Source: Amycolatopsis anabasis (GTDB lineage Bacteria > Actinomycetota > Actinomycetes > Mycobacteriales > Pseudonocardiaceae). Taken from it: a DNA stretch of 64,000 bases. Shown here one piece after another: positions 24,632 to 33,057 of the stretch. Both the position numbers and the translations under genes were made by a program. Each line of letters starts with the position of its first letter. Within the stretch, counting starts at the first letter, position 1. Below the pieces are notes generated by a model, which made no database searches, was not told the DNA's origin, and saw only the letters and a program-made list of their open reading frames with translations. The DNA is taken from NCBI RefSeq assembly GCF_009765355.1, contig NZ_VTHK01000024.1, positions 1 to 64,000 on the forward strand, read 5' to 3'.

Positions 24632-24973
24632 ATGTCGCCGATACCGGAGTTCCAGCAACGACAGATCGAACGGTGGTGTGCTAAGCGCGTGCCGCCGGAC
24701 CTGGCCGACGAGATCCGGATCGAATGCAAACGACGAGGTAGTGCGGTGACGATCCTCGAACGCCGGGCGCCGTGGTCGTCGGAGCTGGGCACCGAGTGGA
24801 CCGAGCAGCGCGTGGCCCAGTTGCGGTACGACTCCGACGGCGGCGAATGGTCGGTGTACTGGGCGGACCGCAACGGGCGGTGGCTGCCGCATCCGGACGT
24901 GCCGCAGGCGAAAACCCCGGTGGCGCTGCTCGCCGAAATCGACCGCAACCCGGACGGAGTGTTCTGGGGCTGA
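24632..24973 (+). CDS. DUF3024 family protein
   Basis: About 113 residues from the ATG at 24632. The start MSPIPEFQQRQIERWCAKRVP and the later WSSELGTEWTEQRVAQLRYD segment are typical of DUF3024, a small family of unknown function. The frame is open to 24575, but that extension is unlike the family. An inverted repeat (CGGTATC at 24616-24622, GATACCG at 24640-24646) brackets the start codon. The 505-residue gene follows after 19 bases. Confidence 0.78.
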   Translation: MSPIPEFQQRQIERWCAKRVPPDLADEIRIECKRRGSAVTILERRAPWSSELGTEWTEQRVAQLRYDSDGGEWSVYWADRNGRWLPHPDVPQAKTPVALLAEIDRNPDGVFWG

Positions 24974-24992
24974 CCGGGCACCATAAGGTGGC

Positions 24993-26510
24993 ATGAGCCC
25001 CGTCAGCCGCGGACGCAAGAGCAAGAAGAAGCCCAAGGGCGCGACCCCGCGGACCAAGTCCGTGTACGGCGAGGTGTTGCGCGACTTCGTGCCGCTGGTG
25101 TCCGAAACCGATCCGCTGCAGGTCGAGCTGCACACCTCGGATCTGGTCGGCAGCTGGTGGCTGCCCGGGGTCTCCGACGAGCCGGAACGCAGCGTCGGCC
25201 TCGATCTCATCCGGTACGCGGCGGGCAAGGCGACGCCCGCCGCGCTCGCGCTGCTGCGGGCGCTGGCGGTGCTCGGGGCGACCGAGGCGCAACGCGAGCA
25301 GGCCCGCGCGGGCGCCGAGCGGCTGGCCGCCCGCGGCCTGGCCGAACCGGTGTGGGCCGGGGCGCTCGAGGACGTCACGTTCACCGAAGCCTGGCACCTG
25401 GCCGACGTCTACGAGGAAGAAGCCACCCTGCTGCTCGTGTTCGCCCACGCCGGGCGGCCCCACGGGCTGATCGTCGACCTCGACCTCCCCAACGGCCCGG
25501 TCAGCCTCCTGTACCTGACCGACAACCCGGACGCGGCCCTCGACTCGATGCGCGACGAGGCGGAGGAGAGCGACGGAATCCAGGTGCTGGAACGGATTCC
25601 CGCGCCGCGCGCCCGGCGGTTCGTGGAAAGCGGCCTCGCCCTGGCCGAAGTGCTGCCGCCACCCGACCGGGACGGCGATTTCGCGGCGACCCGAGCGCTC
25701 GCGCTCGCCCGCTGCCGCATCCTGCCCCCGCCCGAACCGGCGCCGGAACCGCGCGAGTACACCGAAGCCGAACGCACCGCGCTCGTCGACGAGTTCTTCG
25801 CGGCCGGGGAGATCGGCGACGGCGAGACCGCGCGTTCGTGCGCGCGCCTGATCGTCCGCTACGGCTGCGACGAGGACCTCGGGCGCCCGCTGCGGATGTC
25901 GCCGGACAAGGCCATGGTCATGCTCCACGACTGGCTGGCCGAAGAACTGCCGCTCGACGCGCCGGAGCTGCCCGCCATGCGCGAGGCCCTGCCCGCCTGG
26001 ACGCGCTGGGCGGCCCGCCGCTCGGACCTGCCCGAAGCCGCCGTCGAAGAGCTGGTCGAGGAAATCGGCGAACTCGTGCAGGACTACCCGGAGGACCTGA
26101 TCGAGGCGCGGAACTTCCCGCTGGATTCCTATCTGGACGGTGACGAGTCGGGGGAGACGATCGAGCGGCGGCGGTTCGCCGTGCCGTTCGAAGCGGTGAC
26201 CCTGGCCGGCGACGACGTCGACCCGGCCGACCCCGCGGACCGGCGCCGGGCCGTCATCGCCGAGCATCCCGAGTTCGGCGACGAACCGGACGAGCGCGCA
26301 CGGCTGTTCCTCACCGTCAAGGAAGTCCTGGTCAACCAGCTCTGGACGGACGACCCGCCGGAGGCCTGGGACGCTGCCCAGCGCCTGCTCGACACGGGCA
26401 AGGACCGCGACGAGGTCCTGCACGAGCTGGCCCTCGTGCTCGCCGGGCATCTGGCCGGGAAAGACCACGACCTGGACGCCTACAAGACTGAGCTGCGCCA
26501 GCTGGGATAG
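24993..26510 (+). CDS. Unknown protein, paralogue A of a 500-residue acidic family
   Basis: A 505-residue soluble protein with a lysine-rich N-terminus (SRGRKSKKKPKG) and a long acidic helical body. It is homologous along its whole length to the protein encoded at 29022-30548: both share DPLQVEL...SWW/RWW near the start, a mid-region TEA-W--ADVY/GECWRTTDVY, ARSCARLIVRYGC/ARACARLLVDFGC, and a C-terminal HPEF/FPEY...VNQLW/VDQLWDDEPPE block. I do not recognise the family. ATG start; part of a co-directional run of four genes. Confidence 0.7.
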   Translation: MSPVSRGRKSKKKPKGATPRTKSVYGEVLRDFVPLVSETDPLQVELHTSDLVGSWWLPGVSDEPERSVGLDLIRYAAGKATPAALALLRALAVLGATEAQREQARAGAERLAARGLAEPVWAGALEDVTFTEAWHLADVYEEEATLLLVFAHAGRPHGLIVDLDLPNGPVSLLYLTDNPDAALDSMRDEAEESDGIQVLERIPAPRARRFVESGLALAEVLPPPDRDGDFAATRALALARCRILPPPEPAPEPREYTEAERTALVDEFFAAGEIGDGETARSCARLIVRYGCDEDLGRPLRMSPDKAMVMLHDWLAEELPLDAPELPAMREALPAWTRWAARRSDLPEAAVEELVEEIGELVQDYPEDLIEARNFPLDSYLDGDESGETIERRRFAVPFEAVTLAGDDVDPADPADRRRAVIAEHPEFGDEPDERARLFLTVKEVLVNQLWTDDPPEAWDAAQRLLDTGKDRDEVLHELALVLAGHLAGKDHDLDAYKTELRQLG

Positions 26511-26593
26511 CCACTCAGCGTATCGGTTTAGGCCGAAAAGAGTACGCAGGTGGCCGACGTTCCGAGACGGTCCGCTGCGGCAGTATTGACCGG

Positions 26594-27721
26594 GTGAGCC
26601 CGGACCTTCGCGCCTACCTGCGGTCGCTGGACGCGGCGACCCTGGCCGAGCTGCTGGCCGAGCAGGCCGAACGGGATCCGCGCCTGCGCCGCGAACTGGA
26701 ACTGCGCGCGCTCGCCGACGCGGACGAGTACGCGCCGCCGGAGATCATCCCGCTCGATGAGACGGCCAAGGCGGCCCCGATTCTGGACACCCTGCGTCGC
26801 CTCCTCGACGCGGGGAGCCCGGCCGACCTCACCCCGCTCGCGCGGCGCACGGTCGACCGGATCGCCGCGGCGGCCGGGCCGCACGCCGACCCCGCGGTCG
26901 CCGCCGAGCTGCGGCGGGCCGTCGCGCTCTACGCGCGGGCCTGCGCCACGCACCCGCCGGACCCCGGGGAACTCGCGGACTGGTTCCTGCGCACCCGGTT
27001 CGAGCCCGGATGGCCGGAGATCGAGCTTGCCGACTTCGCGCAGGCCCTGGGCGACAAGGGAATCCGGAAGATCCGGTCCACAGTGGACGAAATGCTCGCG
27101 GACGGCGCGGAGGCCGCGCAGGCCCTGGCCGAAGAGGTCGCCGAGGTGACCGGGGACGTCGACGCGCTGCTGTCGCTCCTGGCCGCGAAACCGCCGGGCC
27201 TGGAGACCAGTCTGAAGATCGTGCGCGCGCTGCGGGCCGCCGGACGGCACACCGAGGCGATCGCGCACGCGGCGCAGGTGCTCGCGCACGAGAAAGGGCA
27301 CGAACGGGACGCGGCGCTGGCGCTGCTGCGCGAACGGGCCGAACGGGATCCGGCCGCCGCCGACGAACTGGTGCGGGTCCTGCTCACCGAGAACCAGCCG
27401 GACGAGGCGTGGCGGATCGCCGAGCACTGCTCGCTGGACCTGCGCCTGGAACTCGCCGGGTACCGCGAGGCCGACCACCCCGTCGACGTCATCCCGGTGT
27501 ACCGCATGCACGTCGAACGGCTGATCACGCAGAAGGACGCCTCGGGCTACCGGCAGGCCGCGCTGCACCTGCGCAAGCTGCGCACCCTGCACAAACGCGC
27601 GGACAAGGCGGAGGAGTTCAGCAGTTACCTGGCCGAGCTGATGGAAACGCACAAGCGCAAGACCCGGTTGCTCGCCGAGGTCCGCAACGCCCGCATCGCC
27701 CTGCCGAAAGCCGTCAACTGA
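26594..27721 (+). CDS. Helical-repeat protein resembling the C-terminal half of SWIM zinc-finger proteins
   Basis: A 375-residue, almost entirely helical protein. The end (YRQAALHLRKLRTLHKRADKAEEFSSYL...HKRKTRLLAEV) strongly resembles the C-terminal repeats of actinobacterial SWIM zinc-finger proteins, but no CxC...CxH SWIM motif is present here. It may be a scaffold or nucleic-acid-associated protein. GTG start at 26594, 83 bases after paralogue A. It contains one copy of the GTCC-N5-GGAC palindrome (27076-27088). Confidence 0.65.
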   Translation: MSPDLRAYLRSLDAATLAELLAEQAERDPRLRRELELRALADADEYAPPEIIPLDETAKAAPILDTLRRLLDAGSPADLTPLARRTVDRIAAAAGPHADPAVAAELRRAVALYARACATHPPDPGELADWFLRTRFEPGWPEIELADFAQALGDKGIRKIRSTVDEMLADGAEAAQALAEEVAEVTGDVDALLSLLAAKPPGLETSLKIVRALRAAGRHTEAIAHAAQVLAHEKGHERDAALALLRERAERDPAAADELVRVLLTENQPDEAWRIAEHCSLDLRLELAGYREADHPVDVIPVYRMHVERLITQKDASGYRQAALHLRKLRTLHKRADKAEEFSSYLAELMETHKRKTRLLAEVRNARIALPKAVN

Positions 27722-27769
27722 CGCCACGGCAGTATTTCCGCACCCGCCCGACGAACGCGAGGAGTGCGC

Positions 27770-29017
27770 ATGCCCGGTTATGCCGTCGTCGACCTGGAGA
27801 CCACCGGGCTCGACCCCGGCAGGCACCACCGGATCGTCGAGGTGGCCGTCGTGCACGTGTCGCCGGGCGGCGAGATCACCGGGAGCTGGGAGACGCTGGT
27901 CAACCCGGCGCGCGATCTGGGGCCGCAGCGGATCCACCGCGTGACGGCGGCCCAGACGCTGCGCGCGCCCACCTTCGGCGACATCGCCGGGCGGCTCGCC
28001 GGACTGCTCGCCGGGCGCGTGGTGGTCGCGCACAACCTGCGGTTCGACGGGCGGTTCCTGGCCGCCGAGTTCGCGCGCCACAACCACCCGGTGCCGCTCG
28101 GCCCGGACCACGGCCTGTGCACGATGCTGCTGGCCCGCGACTACCTGCCCGGCGCCGGGCGCAGCCTCGCCGACTGCTGCGCCGCGTTCGGGATCACGAT
28201 CGAGGACGCGCACCGGGCCAGCGCCGACGCCCTCGCGGCGGCCCGGCTGCTCGCCGGATACCTGCGCCTGGACCCGGACGGTGAGCGCTGGACCGAATCC
28301 CTGAGCGCGGCCGGGGAACTGCCGTGGCCGTCGATCCCGTTCTCCGAAACCGGCTGGCTTCCGCGCGAACACGCCGCCGCGCGGGAGGAACACTTCCTCA
28401 CCCGGCTCGTCGATTCGCTGCCTAGCGGGTGCGCGAGCGATCCGTGCCTGGCCTACCTCGCGCTGCTCGACCAGGCCCTGCTGGACCGGCACATCTCGGT
28501 GGCCGAAGCGGACGCGCTGGTGGCGTCCGCGACCGAACTCGGCATCGACCGCGCGGCCGCGCTCGAACTGCACACCACGTACCTGCACGAACTGGTCGCG
28601 GCCATCGATGGCGAGATCACCGCGACCGAACGCGCCGATCTGCACCAGGTCGCGGATTTGCTCGGGCTGGATTCCGGGCGGGTCGACGAGGCCCTGCGCG
28701 CGGACCGGCCGCGCCGGGCACTCGCCGTGCCGCGCTTCACCCTGGCCCCCGGCGACCGGGTCGCGTTCACCGGCGAGACCCGGCGCCCGCGGCCGGAATG
28801 GGAACGCGCGGCGGCCGAGGCGGGCCTGGTGGCGCATCCGGCCGTCACGAAGAAGGTCAAACTGCTGGTCGCCGCGGATCCCGACACCGTGTCCGGCAAG
28901 GCTCGCAAGGCCCGGGATTATGGCATTCCGGTGATCGCGGAAGACGCGTTCGCCGGGCTGCTGAACTCGGTCGGGCGACTCGCCGGGACTGATCGCGAGT
29001 CGGTGGAGCGACGGTGA
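27770..29017 (+). CDS. DnaQ-type exonuclease with TerB-like and BRCT regions
   Basis: About 415 residues. The N-terminal DEDDh exonuclease has DLETTGLD near 7-14, HNLRFDGRFL near 87 and HRASADALAAARLL near 146. A helical region resembling TerB (residues about 220-310) follows, then a BRCT-like domain (RVAFTGE... to the GIPVIAEDAF segment) near 325-400. This resembles DNA polymerase III epsilon-like proteins of actinobacteria. The ATG at 27770 has GAGGAG five bases upstream; the GTG at 27764 lies within that site. Likely a 3'-5' exonuclease in repair. Confidence 0.85.
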   Translation: MPGYAVVDLETTGLDPGRHHRIVEVAVVHVSPGGEITGSWETLVNPARDLGPQRIHRVTAAQTLRAPTFGDIAGRLAGLLAGRVVVAHNLRFDGRFLAAEFARHNHPVPLGPDHGLCTMLLARDYLPGAGRSLADCCAAFGITIEDAHRASADALAAARLLAGYLRLDPDGERWTESLSAAGELPWPSIPFSETGWLPREHAAAREEHFLTRLVDSLPSGCASDPCLAYLALLDQALLDRHISVAEADALVASATELGIDRAAALELHTTYLHELVAAIDGEITATERADLHQVADLLGLDSGRVDEALRADRPRRALAVPRFTLAPGDRVAFTGETRRPRPEWERAAAEAGLVAHPAVTKKVKLLVAADPDTVSGKARKARDYGIPVIAEDAFAGLLNSVGRLAGTDRESVERR

Positions 29018-29021
29018 AAGC

Positions 29022-30548
29022 ATGTGCGCCATGAGCCAGGTCAGTCATGGGTCCAACAGTCAATTGTCCAGTGAGGACACGGAATTCTTCGATATTGGCG
29101 CGTTCGGCGAAGACGTCCTCGCCGACCTCGCCGACCTCGGTGACGAGCCCGATCCGCTGCAGGTCGAGTTGCTCGTGTCCGAGGTCATCGGCCGCTGGTG
29201 GGAGGCCGACGACGACCTCACCGCCGAGCTGATCGAGTTCGCCGCCGGCGACGAGGGCGCGGCGGCCACCGCGCTGCTCGCGGCGCTGCGCGAACTCGCC
29301 ATCACTTCGGACCAGCGCGCGGCGGCCGCCGAGGCGCTCGCCGAGCGGGAGGAGCCGGAATGGGCGGCCTCGCTGGGCGAGGTCGCCGTCGGCGAGTGCT
29401 GGCGCACCACCGATGTCTACGGCGACGAATCGTCGCTGCTGATCGTGTTCGGTGCGGGCGAAGGTGTGCACGGCGTGCTCGCGCTGATCGACTTCAACGA
29501 GTTCGGCGGCTGGGCCAAGGACGTCGTGGTCGTCGAATCGCCGGAGGATGTGCTCGCCGAGCTGCGCGACCAGGACGCCGAGCTGGAAGTGGTGTCGCCC
29601 GGCGACGCGGGGCAGTTGCTGGAGAACGCGCTCGTCGGCACCGACCAGTTCGCCGACCCGGACGTCACCGAGGAGTTCGTCCGGTTCCGCGCGCTGGCGC
29701 TGGCGCGTGCGCGGGCGTTGCCGGACGGCGAGCCGCTGCCCGAGCCGGAGGTGCTGTCCCCGGCCGAGCGCGACGAGATCGTGGCGACCTTCCTGGGTGA
29801 GGCCGAGCTCGAGGACACCCCGGGCGCGCGGGCCTGCGCCCGCCTGCTGGTGGACTTCGGCTGCGAGCACGACCCGCGGCGGCCCCTGCGGGTCGGGCCG
29901 CAGAAGCTCGCGGTGTTCCTGGATTCCCTGCTGGAAAGCGAAGTCGAGGTCGACGAGGACGCGCAGGAAGCGCTGCCCTCGGTGCTGCTCGCCTGGGCGC
30001 GGTGGGCGGGGACGCGGGACGGCCTGCCCGAACCGGCGGTGACCGCGCTGCTCGAGGTCCTCGAGGAATGTCTCGAGGAGTTCACCACCGACGAGACGGT
30101 GATCGACGCGTACCTGGACGGCACCGAGGAGTTCGCCGACCCGGTCGAGCTGACCGAGCTGCTGGACCGCCGGATGTTCGCGGTCCCGTCGGTGCACACG
30201 GTCATCGGCGACGAGGAACTGGAACTGGAGCCGGCCGATCCGGAGCAGCGCAGGCTCCTGGTGATCGGTGATTTCCCCGAGTACCACGACGCGCTCGCCG
30301 ACGACGACTTCGACGACGACGCCCGGACGCAGCTCGCGGTCCGGACGGCGTTGGTCGACCAGCTCTGGGACGACGAACCGCCCGAGGTGTGGCAGGCGGT
30401 CGGGCGGTTGCAGGAGAAGGGTTTGGAACGCGACGAGATCCTGGACGAACTGGGCCGGGTGCTCGAAGAGCGGTTACAACCCGCGACCGGCGACAGTCTG
30501 GAGTTCGATCTCGACGACTACTGCCGGTCGCTGAACGATCTCGGCTGA
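29022..30548 (+). CDS. Unknown protein, paralogue B of a 500-residue acidic family
   Basis: A 508-residue, very acidic soluble protein homologous end to end to the protein at 24993-26510. It lacks the lysine-rich N-terminus of paralogue A. The C-terminal part (FPEYHDAL...LVDQLWDDEPPEVWQAV...DEILDELGR) is the best conserved block. No catalytic motif is evident. An ATG at 29022 and another at 29031 are both possible; the exonuclease stop is only 4 bases before the first. Co-transcription with the exonuclease gene is likely. Confidence 0.7.
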   Translation: MCAMSQVSHGSNSQLSSEDTEFFDIGAFGEDVLADLADLGDEPDPLQVELLVSEVIGRWWEADDDLTAELIEFAAGDEGAAATALLAALRELAITSDQRAAAAEALAEREEPEWAASLGEVAVGECWRTTDVYGDESSLLIVFGAGEGVHGVLALIDFNEFGGWAKDVVVVESPEDVLAELRDQDAELEVVSPGDAGQLLENALVGTDQFADPDVTEEFVRFRALALARARALPDGEPLPEPEVLSPAERDEIVATFLGEAELEDTPGARACARLLVDFGCEHDPRRPLRVGPQKLAVFLDSLLESEVEVDEDAQEALPSVLLAWARWAGTRDGLPEPAVTALLEVLEECLEEFTTDETVIDAYLDGTEEFADPVELTELLDRRMFAVPSVHTVIGDEELELEPADPEQRRLLVIGDFPEYHDALADDDFDDDARTQLAVRTALVDQLWDDEPPEVWQAVGRLQEKGLERDEILDELGRVLEERLQPATGDSLEFDLDDYCRSLNDLG

Positions 30549-30571
30549 ACCCCATCGGCGGTCCCGGCTCG

Positions 30572-30627
30572 CCTCCGGTCCCGGGAAAATGAGTACGGCA
30601 AGCGAAACCGTTTTCGGGGACCGGAGG
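30572..30627 (+). promoter_or_regulatory. Hairpin covering the lysozyme ribosome-binding site
   Basis: The left arm (30572-30589) pairs with 30611-30627 through 11 perfect base pairs plus five more around a small internal loop, enclosing a 21-base loop. The right arm ends in GGAGG, the ribosome-binding site for the lysozyme start at 30634. It could be the terminator of paralogue B or a device that hides the site. The sequence alone does not decide. Confidence 0.45.
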
Positions 30628-30633
30628 CTTGTC

Positions 30634-31245
30634 ATGACCGACTACGGCGTCGATGTTTCCCATCACAACGACGTGCAGGACTGGAATGCCGTACACGGCA
30701 ATAACATCAGCTTTGTCTTACTGAAAGTCACCGAATCCGTGGACTTCGTCGACGCGAAGTCGGCAGCCTACGCGGACGGGGCACGCGGTGCGGGGATCGC
30801 GGCGGGCGGATACCACTTCGCCCGCCCGGTTGACGTCGCCGCGCAGGTCGCGCATTTCGCGGACAGACTCAAGGAGCGCGGGCTGCTCGCCACCGGGAGC
30901 GTGTGGCCCGCGCTCGACATGGAGGCCAACGGGTTCGCCGATCCGAACGCTTTCGTGAAGGACTTCATCGGCCAGTTCCGGCAGCGCACCGGTGTGCAGG
31001 GAATGCTGGTGTACGCGAATCTGAACTGGTGGAAGAACATTCTGAAGCCTGACGGCTGGGCGGACGACAATGTGTTGCTCTGGATCGCGCGCTACAACGG
31101 CGATCCCGGAAATCCGGGGTGGTCGCATCCGAAACTCGCGCTGCATCAGCACAGCAGTCAGGGTTCGGTGCCGGGTATCGCGGGCGCGGTGGACCGCAAT
31201 GCCACGGTCGGTTCGTATGGTGCCGGCGTCTTCCGGATTCCGTGA
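30634..31245 (+). CDS. GH25 family lysozyme (muramidase)
   Basis: A 203-residue single-domain GH25 protein. It starts YGVDVSHHN and carries the acidic pair D95/E97 in PALDMEANG, together with GGYHFARP near 58, the family substrate-binding strand. It should cleave the MurNAc-GlcNAc bond of peptidoglycan. No signal peptide is visible from the ATG at 30634 (GGAGG upstream), so export would need a non-classical route or the protein acts only on lysis. No phage genes are nearby. Confidence 0.9.
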   Translation: MTDYGVDVSHHNDVQDWNAVHGNNISFVLLKVTESVDFVDAKSAAYADGARGAGIAAGGYHFARPVDVAAQVAHFADRLKERGLLATGSVWPALDMEANGFADPNAFVKDFIGQFRQRTGVQGMLVYANLNWWKNILKPDGWADDNVLLWIARYNGDPGNPGWSHPKLALHQHSSQGSVPGIAGAVDRNATVGSYGAGVFRIP

Positions 31246-31250
31246 GCGCC

Positions 31251-31403
31251 TTACTGAAGCGAGCCGTCGGTGACGTCCGCGTCCTTCCTGCCGCGGTCAC
31301 CCAGCGCATCGTCGAATTCGAGGATGAACGCGCCGAATGCCATCGTCAGCAGGACCGCAATGCCGAGTAGGGCGCCGACCCAAGTCAGGATGATGGAGAA
31401 CAT
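31251..31403 (-). CDS. Small membrane protein, 50 residues
   Basis: A 51-codon frame on the minus strand beginning MFSIILTWVGALLGIAVLL. One transmembrane helix (about 3-26) is followed by an acidic tail rich in Asp (FDDALGDRGRKDADVTDGS). The ATG at 31403 has an excellent GGGAGGAGG site upstream. The stop is 5 bases from the convergent lysozyme stop. No family is recognised. The good start signal and sensible topology make it a likely real gene. Confidence 0.6.
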   Translation of the reverse strand: MFSIILTWVGALLGIAVLLTMAFGAFILEFDDALGDRGRKDADVTDGSLQ

Positions 31404-31474
31404 TGACGTGCCTCCTCCCTGGTCGAGGTGCGTTTCTTCACTCCAGGGTCACCTTTGACGTGCCGGTTTCGGTA

Positions 31475-31523
31475 TCGGCCAACCGGTTAGTGCTGGCGGA
31501 GCCGGGATCGGCCGGTTGGCCGA
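31475..31523. terminator. Long-loop inverted repeat
   Basis: Perfect 12-bp arms TCGGCCAACCGG and CCGGTTGGCCGA are separated by 25 bases, in the non-coding stretch upstream of the small membrane gene. It may be a terminator for transcription entering from the right on the minus strand, or a regulator site. Confidence 0.35.
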
Positions 31524-31660
31524 ACCGGAACGCTCCGGTGGTCGCGCTGCGCTACTTCGCGCGGAAACCCGCCGCCTGCGGGAAAATCCCGGCGACTCTC
31601 CGTAACCAGGGCAGCACCACCCCGCGGAAGCCACCACCCCCGCAGAAACACCCACCCAAA

Positions 31661-32220
31661 GTCAAGAGCACCGCCCACCGTCAAGAGCACCGCCGCTCTC
31701 GCTCGTGAACGCCGCCCACAGCGGAGCACCGCTCGCAACCAAGAGCAGCGATCCCAGCCAAGAGCACTACCCACAATCGAGAGCAGCGCTCACAACCGAG
31801 AGCAATGCCTGACCTGAGACCGGCGCCCACGATCGAGAGCGGTGTCCACGTCCGAGAGCGGCGCCCACGACCGAGGGCAGCGCCCACGTGCGAGAGCGGT
31901 GCCTGCGACCGAGGGCAGCGCCCACGTGCGAGAGCGGTGCCCGCGATCGAGAGCAGCGCACATGGCTGAGAGCAGTGCCGTGGCCGAGAGTGGCGTTCAC
32001 GGCCGACGCTGGCGCCCGTGACTAAGAGCAGCACTTGCGGACGAGAGCGGTGCTCGCAATCGAGAGCAATGATCACGGCTGAGCGCCGTGCCCGTGGCTG
32101 AGAGCAGTGTTCACGATGGAGACTGGTGTCCGCGATTGAGAGCAGTGCCTGTGGATGAGAGCGGCGCTCACGACGGAGATCAGTGCTCTCGCTTGTGACT
32201 AGTGCTCCGCAATGAGACAC
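31661..32220. repeat. Degenerate 19-bp tandem repeat array, non-coding
   Basis: About 560 bases made of degenerate units close to CGAGAGCRGYGCCCACGAY with a 19-20 base period. One 33-base block is repeated exactly at 31871-31903 and 31909-31941, an offset of two units. The period is not a multiple of three and no start signals support the open frames crossing it. The rest of the gap 31404-32257 holds no gene that I can support. Confidence 0.75.
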
Positions 32221-32257
32221 CCGCCCTGCGGCCACTGGGTAGTCTGCGGCAACTGGG

Positions 32258-33043
32258 TCAAGGGGCGAGGCTGGTGATCGTGGCGATGAGCTGCGGCCCG
32301 TTGAGGAGTACCGGATCGTTGTGGTCGGCTCCGGGTACCTCGACCGTGTGCGCCCCAGACCCCGCCGCCGCGGCTGCGGCCACCGCGCGGCTTTGATCGG
32401 GTGGGACCACTGAATCGGAAGCGCCGTACACAACCGAGAGCGGTGCTCTTATTCGTGACACGTGCTCCGAAACGAGATAGCTGTCCTGCAAGAGCCATCG
32501 CACCGGGAGGAAGGGGAAGTGGTGGCGGGCGATGGCGGCGAGGCTGGTGAACGGGGAGCGCAGTACGACCCCGGCGGGCGGGCGCTCGGCGGCGAGCGCG
32601 GCGGCGACGGCCGCGCCGAGGCTCTCGCCGAAGTACAGCAGGGGAAGGTCCGTTTCCCGGCGCAGGAAGTCCTGGGCGGCGCGCGCGTCGGCCGCGAGTC
32701 CGTCCTCGCTCGGTGAGCCGGGATTCCCGCCGTAGCCGCGGTAGTCGAGCAGCAGCACGGACAGCCCGCGCGCGGTCAGCGCCGCGGCCAGCGGCACGCG
32801 CAGTGACCGATCACCCGCGTTGCCCGGGGTCACCAGCACCGCGGCCTTCGTTTCCGTTGCCGCGGTGGGAAAGAACCACGCGCCCAGCGTCAGCCCGTCT
32901 TCGGTGTGCAGGGCGACGTCCCGCCCGCCGGTCAGGAAGCGCGCGGCGGCGGGCACCGGCCCGCGTGCGGGCAGGTAGAGCAGCCTGCGTTGGAGCGCGA
33001 ACACCACGGCGCCGATGGTGACCGTCCCCGTCGTCGCGGGCAA
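32258..33043 (-). CDS. Alpha/beta hydrolase with N-terminal membrane anchor
   Basis: About 261 residues from a TTG at 33043. A short hydrophobic N-terminal segment (TVTIGAVVFALQRRLLYLP) is followed by an alpha/beta-hydrolase domain with the nucleophile elbow GESLGA, the acid near ASDSVVPP and the terminal His in GADHN. It resembles Bem46/ABHD13-like serine hydrolases. The start is uncertain because the frame is open far upstream into the PASTA gene. The gene starts 15 bases after the PASTA gene stop, so the two are coupled. A segment near 32430-32500 resembles the adjacent repeat array. Confidence 0.75.
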   Translation of the reverse strand: MPATTGTVTIGAVVFALQRRLLYLPARGPVPAAARFLTGGRDVALHTEDGLTLGAWFFPTAATETKAAVLVTPGNAGDRSLRVPLAAALTARGLSVLLLDYRGYGGNPGSPSEDGLAADARAAQDFLRRETDLPLLYFGESLGAAVAAALAAERPPAGVVLRSPFTSLAAIARHHFPFLPVRWLLQDSYLVSEHVSRIRAPLSVVYGASDSVVPPDQSRAVAAAAAAGSGAHTVEVPGADHNDPVLLNGPQLIATITSLAP

Positions 33044-33057
33044 GACCGGGATCCCCG

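Noticed and set aside
30634..31403. Prophage lysis cassette
   Set aside because: Only a GH25 domain and one small membrane protein are present; no capsid, tail, integrase or terminase gene is nearby.
31661..32220. CRISPR array
   Set aside because: The repeat units are degenerate and contiguous with a 19-20 base period; there are no unique spacers of constant length and no cas genes nearby.
31681..32433. 250-codon minus-strand frame through the tandem array
   Set aside because: It arises from the GC-rich repeat, has no ribosome-binding site, reads in shifting repeat phases and runs into the 3' end of the hydrolase gene.
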